13,364 nt of DNA, from positions 1,555-14,918 of the forward strand of contig NZ_DAVG01000059.1 in assembly GCF_002505485.1 (NCBI RefSeq), in the 5' to 3' direction. The DNA is from Methanosarcina sp. UBA5. Lineage in GTDB: Archaea; Halobacteriota; Methanosarcinia; Methanosarcinales; Methanosarcinaceae. Shown here piece by piece: positions 1 to 4,467 of this stretch. Within the stretch, counting starts at the first letter, position 1; each line of letters begins with the position of its first letter. The notes below the pieces were generated by a model. That model did not search any database. It was not told where the DNA came from and worked only from the letters and a program-made list of their open reading frames with translations. Position numbers and translations under genes: made by a program.

Positions 1-116
1 CCACGGTCGTAACCATCATTTGCGCTTACTGCAACAGCTGTTACTGACACTACAAAAAGGACTATCGATAAAATAGTCAGTATCTTTTTGATTCTATCAA
101 CTATTTGTTTCCCCAT
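1..116 (-). CDS. N-terminus of an exported or membrane-anchored protein (partial, runs off the window)
   Basis: The minus strand reads an ATG at 116 followed by 38 codons to the window edge. The peptide has a basic start (MGKQIVDRIKK), a hydrophobic core of about 18 residues (ILTILSIVLFVVSVTAVA) and a polar continuation after VSAND. This is a classic secretory signal peptide with likely cleavage near AVSA-ND. The body of the protein lies outside the window, so its function cannot be named. An in-frame ATG also sits five codons upstream at 131; the G-rich stretch at about 124-129 could be a ribosome binding site for the 116 start, which is why 116 is preferred. The gene diverges from the kinase gene at 1049, with about 930 bases of non-coding DNA between them. 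Confidence 0.72.
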   Translation of the reverse strand, partial: MGKQIVDRIKKILTILSIVLFVVSVTAVAVSANDGYDR

Positions 117-206
117 TTTATTACACCCCATATTTTTGCTTAATATAATACAATTCTAAGGTTGTTAGTTTTTCAACTCACTTTCGTTGGCAGATGCACT
201 GCTTAA

Positions 207-273
207 ATATAATTTTACCAGCTAATAAGTCAAATTTATCTGTAGAAATTATATACTATTGGTAAAATTATAT
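207..273. repeat. Perfect 14-bp inverted repeat in the divergent spacer
   Basis: ATATAATTTTACCA at 207-220 is repeated as its exact reverse complement at 260-273, with 39 bases between. It lies about 90 bases upstream of the start of the leftward exported-protein gene. The arms carry TATA-like sequence, so this could be a promoter/operator dyad or a transcript hairpin. The sequence alone does not choose between them. Confidence 0.6.
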
Positions 274-301
274 CCTAATATTATATGTCGCTAATTTGTA
301 T

Positions 302-342
302 GTCGTGGAAACGACTCCAAATTGTATCACTACGACGGTAGT
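302..342. repeat. Two adjacent short hairpins with 4-base loops
   Basis: GTCGT (302-306) pairs with ACGAC (311-315) around a GGAA loop. ACTAC (329-333) pairs with GTAGT (338-342) around GACG. Only 13 bases separate them. They are the most GC-rich spots in an otherwise very AT-rich spacer. They may belong to a small structured RNA or a long leader, but no known RNA family is recognised. Confidence 0.35.
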
Positions 343-371
343 ATTCAGCGAATATAATATTAAACGAAATA

Positions 372-398
372 TCAATATTATTTATATATAAATATTGA
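372..398. repeat. 8-bp inverted repeat with an AT-only spacer
   Basis: TCAATATT at 372-379 is mirrored by AATATTGA at 391-398 across 11 bases made only of A and T. It continues the series of dyads between 207 and 557. An 8-bp AT-rich repeat can arise by chance in such DNA. Confidence 0.35.
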
Positions 399-432
399 GC
401 GTATCAAAAAATTTCTATTGTATGCCGCTTTT

Positions 433-557
433 CGCAGATATGCACAAAAATGCAACCTAATTTCCTTATATGGCAGCAGTTCTAAAAATCGACTCTTCAT
501 TTGATAAATAATTTTTAACAAATAGGCAAATTAATTCTACATTTGTACATATCTGCG
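433..557. repeat. 125-bp element bounded by 16-bp imperfect inverted repeats
   Basis: CGCAGATATGCACAAA at 433-448 is matched at 542-557 by the reverse complement of CGCAGATATGTACAAA (15 of 16 positions). The interior has no convincing gene. The heptamer TCTATTG occurs outside both ends (414-420 and 563-569), but not directly at the borders, so it is weak evidence for a target duplication. A degraded miniature transposable element or a long hairpin are both possible. Confidence 0.4.
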
Positions 558-770
558 GGATGTCTATTGAAATTATGAGTTTCTCTTTATGTCTTTATGA
601 AACTGATGACATTCTATGGATATATGTAGAACCTTTTTCTTTCTCTCCTAAGGACTCTTTACAAATGCCCTGGGTAACGCAGAATCGTTTTGGAATTTAA
701 TTAATGGGCAAAATGGATTGTAAGATTCGAATTCATCGACTCGCCTTACAAGGGGGGACACTGGGAGAAA
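558..770. other. Spacer with no recognised feature
   Basis: This AT-rich stretch has no open frame with a plausible start, no tRNA-like fold and no clear repeat. The reading frames on both strands are short and unsupported. Confidence 0.5.
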
Positions 771-803
771 AGAGGATATAATAACACAAAGAGGGTATAA
801 TAA
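771..803. repeat. Tandem 14-bp direct repeat containing TATAATAA
   Basis: AGAGGATATAATAA at 771-784 recurs as AGAGGGTATAATAA at 790-803, a 13 of 14 match with a 19-bp period. Each copy carries a TATA-like core, so this may be a duplicated promoter or regulator site upstream of the kinase gene. No function can be assigned from sequence alone. Confidence 0.35.
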
Positions 804-881
804 AACGGCTGATATCGGCGAGCCCGAACTTGAGTAGGCTCCTTACAGTTAAACACCAATAATAATATAATCGATCCAAAC

Positions 882-914
882 TATAGTATACTGTTTATCC
901 AGATATAGTATACT
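882..914. promoter_or_regulatory. Two operator-like palindromes spaced 22 bp apart
   Basis: TATAGTATACT occurs at 882-892 and again at 904-914. Each copy contains the perfect palindrome AGTATACT (885-892 and 907-914), and the second extends to the 12-bp palindrome ATAGTATACTAT (905-916). A 22-bp period is about two helical turns, so a dimeric regulator could bind both on one face. The site lies about 135-165 bases before the kinase start. It could also be duplicated TATA elements. Confidence 0.35.
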
Positions 915-999
915 ATTGCTAGTATTGCAGAACCAAAAAATAAAATTGGCATCTGCTCTATCATGAAATTATATTTGGAAATAAGAGCATACTGCGGGG

Positions 1000-1008
1000 A
1001 AAATATAC
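1000..1008 (+). promoter_or_regulatory. Possible TATA box for the kinase gene
   Basis: The AAAATATAC stretch lies about 25-30 bases before 1031. Transcription starting there would give a short leader containing the G-rich 1033-1040 stretch ahead of the GTG at 1049. This is a weak match in AT-rich DNA, and another TATA-like stretch lies near 968-976. Confidence 0.25.
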
Positions 1009-1048
1009 AATTGCGGGAGCATTTTTGGATAAGTGGGGGTAATTTGAG

Positions 1049-1996
1049 GTGGCATCTCGCCATGTTAATACTTTAAGCCCTGGAGACCCTTTCAGGGACT
1101 GGCTTGTTGAAGAAGTTGTCGGGGATAGGCTACGAAATAAAAAATGTTCTGTTGATGTTTTTAAATACAGCTCCTCTCATACGGTCTGTAGGTACCAGTT
1201 TAAGGGTGAACACTTTAGCGTTATGGCAAAATTTTTTGCCGAACCTACTGGCCAGTTGAAAGATTATAATCCATATAAAGGCATGATGAATGAATACCGG
1301 AACCTTAGAAAGGCTGCGTCGGTGATAGATGTCGCAAGGCCTCTTGCAATCAATAAGAAGTTCAATTGCGTCCTTGTAACGGAATATATACCTGGAAAAT
1401 CTCTGGGCTGGTATATCAGACATGAAGAAAAGCTCTATGAGAGGCTTGCTGCAGTTGCGCACATGCTCCGGCAACTCCATGAAAGTACAAAATCTTCCTA
1501 CAATACGGAAAATGAATTCAGAAACTATCATGAGGTTCTGGGCCATTTGAAACTGGATCATGAAACAAGAGAGACTTTCAATAAATTGCTTGGAGAATGG
1601 TGGTACAGCTCATGGCTCGACAGGGATTACGGCTGTATGGTTCACAGAGACGTTACCCCTTCCAATTATATCTTTTACAAAGGCAAGCCCTATGCCCTCG
1701 ATTTTGAAAGCTCCTGGTTCCATGCTCATCCTGTAAGAGATCTCGGGATTCTTACTGCAGAACTTAAAAATGAATTCGAACTGCATAAAGGAGGAGGTTG
1801 GAAAGCCGAACCTTACATAGGTAATTTCCTCTGGGAATACAGCAGCGATGAAAAAGATTTTAATTATATTACCAGAGTTCTGCCTTTTTTCATGAGTATA
1901 GGACTTCTTCGCTCGGCAAGGCTTCACCAGGGCAACTATAAAAATTATCTTCTAAAAGAAGCACGTGAGTGTTTAAAGGCAATTAATTATAGATAA
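1049..1996 (+). CDS. APH/RIO-like kinase or phosphotransferase (protein-kinase fold)
   Basis: This 315-residue protein shows the core motifs of an ATP-dependent kinase of the aminoglycoside phosphotransferase/lipopolysaccharide kinase group. They are the probable ATP-binding lysine K61 (VMAKFF), helix-C glutamate E82 (NEYRNL), the hinge LVTEYIPG (109-116), the catalytic loop HRDVTPSN (199-206; D201 base, N206 metal) and the metal-binding DFE (218-220) in place of DFG. There is no transmembrane segment or signal peptide, so it should act in the cytoplasm. Translation is placed at GTG 1049, preceded by a G-rich site at 1033-1040; the nearby ATG at 1062 is out of frame. The substrate cannot be read from sequence: a sugar, a lipid precursor or a protein are all possible. 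Two HAD genes follow on the same strand, so a kinase/phosphatase-type pairing is an inference. The family call is firm, the substrate unknown. Confidence 0.85.
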   Translation: MASRHVNTLSPGDPFRDWLVEEVVGDRLRNKKCSVDVFKYSSSHTVCRYQFKGEHFSVMAKFFAEPTGQLKDYNPYKGMMNEYRNLRKAASVIDVARPLAINKKFNCVLVTEYIPGKSLGWYIRHEEKLYERLAAVAHMLRQLHESTKSSYNTENEFRNYHEVLGHLKLDHETRETFNKLLGEWWYSSWLDRDYGCMVHRDVTPSNYIFYKGKPYALDFESSWFHAHPVRDLGILTAELKNEFELHKGGGWKAEPYIGNFLWEYSSDEKDFNYITRVLPFFMSIGLLRSARLHQGNYKNYLLKEARECLKAINYR

Positions 1997-2022
1997 AAGG
2001 CAATTAAGTAAGGCAATTAAGT
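1976..2022. repeat. Short tandem repeat across the kinase stop codon
   Basis: The 13-mer AAGGCAATTAAGT is present in two exact tandem copies at 1997-2009 and 2010-2022. A third partial copy of its core (AAGGCAATTA) lies at 1976-1985 inside the last codons of the kinase gene. A degenerate continuation (AAGCTTAAGTAA) follows. This looks like replication slippage that seeded from the 3' end of the gene. It contributes an in-frame stop (2022-2024) just upstream of the HAD-like reading frame. Confidence 0.6.
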
Positions 2023-2060
2023 AAAAAAGCTTAAGTAAAAGTGATCTGGGAGGAAATAGT

Positions 2061-2810
2061 ATATCGGGGAATCACGAGCTTGAAGCAAGTAAAGGTAAAG
2101 TTACATTTCTGAGTCATTCTCTTGCAAAGGGAGAGGAGGCATTTGAGAGCTGCCATATAAAAGGAGTCATCTTTGACTGCTACGAGACTCTCATTGATAT
2201 CCATACTGACGAACATAGCCTGGATACATATGAAGTACTGAGCGCATGGCTCGCCTACCAGGGAGTGAAAATCGCGCCCGAAAAGCTGTGGGAAACATAC
2301 ATGTTTAAGGTCAGGCAGAAAATGGAGTATTCTACGGAGATATATCCCGAAATAAAGGTAGAGGAGATCTTTGCCGAGATTTGCAGAGAAAATTCTATCT
2401 GGAAAATTGATGAAAATAGCCTGGGAGTAGAAGCTTCAAGGGTCTTTCGGGCAGCTTCGATACGGAAACTTCGGGCTTTCCCTCAAAGCATAAAACTTAT
2501 TGAACATTGCATAAACCTTCCAAAATGTATAATATCCAACGGTCAAAGAGTTTTTTCCGAACTGGAACTCAGGTTTCTCGGGCTCCACGATTATTTTGAC
2601 TTTGTTATCTTCTCATCGGATGTAGGGTATAAGAAACCTGACCTCAGGCTTTTTATGACTGCACTCAAAAGGATGGGCCTTGAGCTTGAACCCAAATGTG
2701 TCGTGTCAATAGGAGACTCTTACGAAAACGATTTATTGCCTGCAAAAAGGTTGGGAATGCGCACCATGCATATTGAAGAGGTATGGAAAAAGTTCGGTCT
2801 GACGGACTAA
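2061..2810 (+). CDS. HAD-superfamily hydrolase-like protein, first paralogue; start codon missing or non-canonical
   Basis: The reading frame is open from 2025 to the TAA at 2808-2810 and encodes all HAD motifs. They are motif I FDCYETL (aspartate nucleophile at 2175-2177), motif II CIISNG, motif III lysine in YKKPDLRLF, and motif IV SIGDSYEND. Yet no ATG, GTG or TTG occurs in frame before GTG 2265, which lies after motif I and would give an inactive 181-residue fragment. The drawn start is an ATA at 2061, placed well behind a GGGAGGA site (2048-2054). Comparison with the second copy puts the natural start near 2139, close behind AGGAGG at 2134-2139. So the gene either uses a rare start, has lost its start, or carries a sequencing error. 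Motif I has tyrosine where phosphatases carry a second aspartate. About half the residues match the protein at 3243-3896 by eye, so the pair arose by duplication. Substrate unknown. Confidence 0.7.
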   Translation: MSGNHELEASKGKVTFLSHSLAKGEEAFESCHIKGVIFDCYETLIDIHTDEHSLDTYEVLSAWLAYQGVKIAPEKLWETYMFKVRQKMEYSTEIYPEIKVEEIFAEICRENSIWKIDENSLGVEASRVFRAASIRKLRAFPQSIKLIEHCINLPKCIISNGQRVFSELELRFLGLHDYFDFVIFSSDVGYKKPDLRLFMTALKRMGLELEPKCVVSIGDSYENDLLPAKRLGMRTMHIEEVWKKFGLTD

Positions 2811-3112
2811 GTGGCATAAAAATATCAACCTTTTTTCCGGAAGATAGTAAATTCCCAAAATTTTAATTTAATCTTTTCCTTTCTTATGAGAGTTTCCGAC
2901 TTTTTTGATTTTAAATAGTGATGGTTATACTGAACCTTTACGAAAAGCATTTCACAAAGGGTATTTTAAGATTTAAGTTTTGAATATCAAACTGCACCTG
3001 ACTAGTTTTTTCGTTTAACCAGTTTAGCCAGATCTAGATATTGCTTGGACAGATCTTATGCAGAATGAATTTCCTATATAATTTAAAACTATATATTACT
3101 ATTTGCTTAACA
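2811..3112. other. AT-rich spacer between the HAD paralogues, with T-tracts
   Basis: A run of six T at 2831-2836 lies about 20 bases after the first HAD stop and is a plausible archaeal termination site; another T-run lies near 2900-2905. No gene or RNA is recognised in the rest. The presence of terminator-like tracts and a later TATA box suggests that the second HAD gene has its own promoter. Confidence 0.35.
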
Positions 3113-3120
3113 TATAAATA
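3113..3120 (+). promoter_or_regulatory. TATA box upstream of the second HAD gene
   Basis: TATAAATA is a near-consensus archaeal TATA box. A start about 25 bases downstream would fall at 3140-3143, which coincides with an ATG at 3142. The transcript would therefore either begin with a leaderless small reading frame or carry a ~100-base leader to the HAD start at 3243. Confidence 0.45.
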
Positions 3121-3141
3121 TTTACATAAAATCTATATACA

Positions 3142-3264
3142 ATGACCATTATTAAGCGACTAATTGAAGACAAGACTATAGAAGTAAGGATTATAGAAAC
3201 CCAGAAATCCAAAAATTACGGAAAACTGGAGGGAGAGTCCCTATGCTCCAAAACGGAAAGATAA
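3142..3264 (+). CDS. Possible 40-residue leader peptide overlapping the second HAD start
   Basis: An ATG at 3142 opens a 40-codon frame (MTIIKRLIEDKTIEVRIIET then QKSKNYGKLE and on) that stops at 3262-3264, 22 bases inside the HAD gene in another frame. There is no Shine-Dalgarno site, but the TATA box at 3113-3120 is spaced for a transcript starting right at this ATG, as in leaderless archaeal genes. The HAD ribosome binding site lies inside this frame, so coupling is possible. No family is recognised, and chance occurrence is quite likely. Confidence 0.25.
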   Translation: MTIIKRLIEDKTIEVRIIETQKSKNYGKLEGESLCSKTER

Positions 3265-3896
3265 AAGGTCTAATTTTTGACTGCTACAAAACCCTTGTTG
3301 ATATCAAGACTGATGAGAAAAGTTGGGAAACGAATGAGAGGCTGAGCAGGTGGCTGCTTTATCAGGGAGTGAGAATTGAGCCTGACAGGCTAAGGGAAGA
3401 ATACAGATGGAAAGTAATAGACAGGCTTGGAAATTCAGGTCAGCAGCATCCGGATATCCGTATTGAAGAAATCTTTGCAGATATCTGTGCCGAGAATGCT
3501 TTTCGAGAACTCAATTCGGTGTGGCTTGGAATTGAAGCGGCTAAAACCTTCAGGACTGCCTCCTTAAGAAAGCTTGAAGCCTATCCCCAGAGTTTGCGTC
3601 TAATTACAAAATACAAAAATATTCCAAAGTGTATCGTTTCCAATGCCCAGAGAGTTTTTACCGAACAAGAACTTCGCTTCCTTAATCTGTACGATCAATT
3701 TAATTTCGTAATCATGTCTTCCGATCATCGTATCAAAAAACCCGACACCCGGCTTTTCAAGCTGGCTCTTGACCGGCTTGGGCTTGAACCTTGGGAAGTG
3801 CTCTCAATTGGCGACACGCCCGAAAATGATATTTATCCACCTCAGAGTTTGGGAATGAATGCAATGCATATCCATGAGGCATGGAAATATGCATAA
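3243..3896 (+). CDS. HAD-superfamily hydrolase, subfamily IA-like, second paralogue
   Basis: This complete 217-residue HAD protein starts at ATG 3243 behind a strong GGAGGGAGAG site (3228-3237). Motif I is IFDCYKTLVD with the nucleophile D13. Motif II serine is S133 (CIVSNAQ), motif III lysine K165/K166 (IKKPDTRLF), and motif IV SIGDTPEND with D191 and D196. Residues ~20-105 form the helical cap region of type C1. The position two after the nucleophile is tyrosine (Y15) rather than the acid/base aspartate of HAD phosphatases. DxYxT is known in L-2-haloacid dehalogenases, but the glycine usual after that tyrosine is lysine here. The reaction therefore cannot be assigned; a phosphatase, dehalogenase-like enzyme or non-catalytic regulator are all possible. 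It is a soluble protein and a paralogue of the gene just upstream. Confidence 0.88.
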   Translation: MLQNGKIKGLIFDCYKTLVDIKTDEKSWETNERLSRWLLYQGVRIEPDRLREEYRWKVIDRLGNSGQQHPDIRIEEIFADICAENAFRELNSVWLGIEAAKTFRTASLRKLEAYPQSLRLITKYKNIPKCIVSNAQRVFTEQELRFLNLYDQFNFVIMSSDHRIKKPDTRLFKLALDRLGLEPWEVLSIGDTPENDIYPPQSLGMNAMHIHEAWKYA

Positions 3897-3916
3897 TTGG
3901 TGGAGATCCCAGGAAT

Positions 3917-4016
3917 AAGAGAAATTGAAGAGAAGTTAATCAAGAGAAATTGGAGAGAAGTTAATCAAGAGAAATTGGAGAGAAGTTAATCAAGAGAAAT
4001 TGGAGAGAAGTTAATC
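3917..4016. repeat. Four tandem copies of a 25-bp purine-rich repeat
   Basis: The unit AAGAGAAATTGGAGAGAAGT + TAATC occurs at 3917-3941, 3942-3966, 3967-3991 and 3992-4016. The last three are identical and the first differs at one base (A for G). It starts 20 bases after the second HAD stop. The purine strand bias and near-identity point to recent slippage expansion. Copy number may vary between strains. It is not a CRISPR array, as there are no spacers. Confidence 0.9.
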
Positions 4017-4062
4017 GAAAAAATAAGAAAGTTAGTTTTTTAAGTTGAATCCAAGCTGAAAG

Positions 4063-4095
4063 TAAGCTGAACTTCGCTTATTTTATGCATTTTTA
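4063..4095 (+). terminator. Possible terminator after the tandem repeats
   Basis: TAAGC at 4063-4067 pairs with GCTTA at 4076-4080, with further pairing of the inner GAA/TTC, followed by TTTTATGCATTTTT. Hairpin plus T-rich tract would end transcription of the HAD region. The stem is short, so confidence is low. The spacer from there to 4395 shows nothing else recognisable. Confidence 0.35.
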
Positions 4096-4395
4096 GCTTG
4101 CAGCTATTCTAACCGCCTCTTCGGGCACTCTAAAGCTTTCTTTAATTTTCTTGACAACTCTTCTATTCTGACAACGTTACTATAAGCTGATAAATCATTA
4201 TTCTTTGACAAGTTAGTCTATATTTCCAATTGTGAGATTACCTGTGAGATTTCCACTGAACCCATTATAATAATTTTATTTGCTGTAAATTGTTTTTCGG
4301 ATAAAAATGCAATCAGCGAAAGCAAAACGTATATTCCTGTCAAATATTGGATAGACATTAAAAAGTAAAAAATGTTCACTCCATCCAAAACCAGA

Positions 4396-4406
4396 TATAT
4401 TTAAAT
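4396..4406 (+). promoter_or_regulatory. TATA box of valS
   Basis: TATATTTAAAT is a good archaeal TATA element, with purine-rich AAAACCAG just upstream as a possible BRE. Its centre predicts a transcript start near 4427, leaving a leader of about 40 bases that carries the GGAGTG ribosome binding site at 4457-4462. Confidence 0.55.
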
Positions 4407-4467
4407 AATCGCAAGCACTCTAAACCCCAAGAATTCTTACACTATTTCCCAATCATGGAGTGTCTTT

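Noticed and set aside
740..840. Possible tRNA or small RNA from the G-rich stretch near 751-757 and the CGGCGAGCCCG segment
   Set aside because: No cloverleaf with T-loop consensus could be formed and no extended stem was found.
881..1063. 60-codon minus-strand frame with a hydrophobic C-terminus
   Set aside because: It starts inside the kinase gene on the other strand, lacks a ribosome binding site, and its coding pattern is not convincing. The hydrophobicity follows from AT-rich sequence.
3917..4016. Possible CRISPR array
   Set aside because: The 25-bp units are directly adjacent with no unique spacers, and no cas gene is present.
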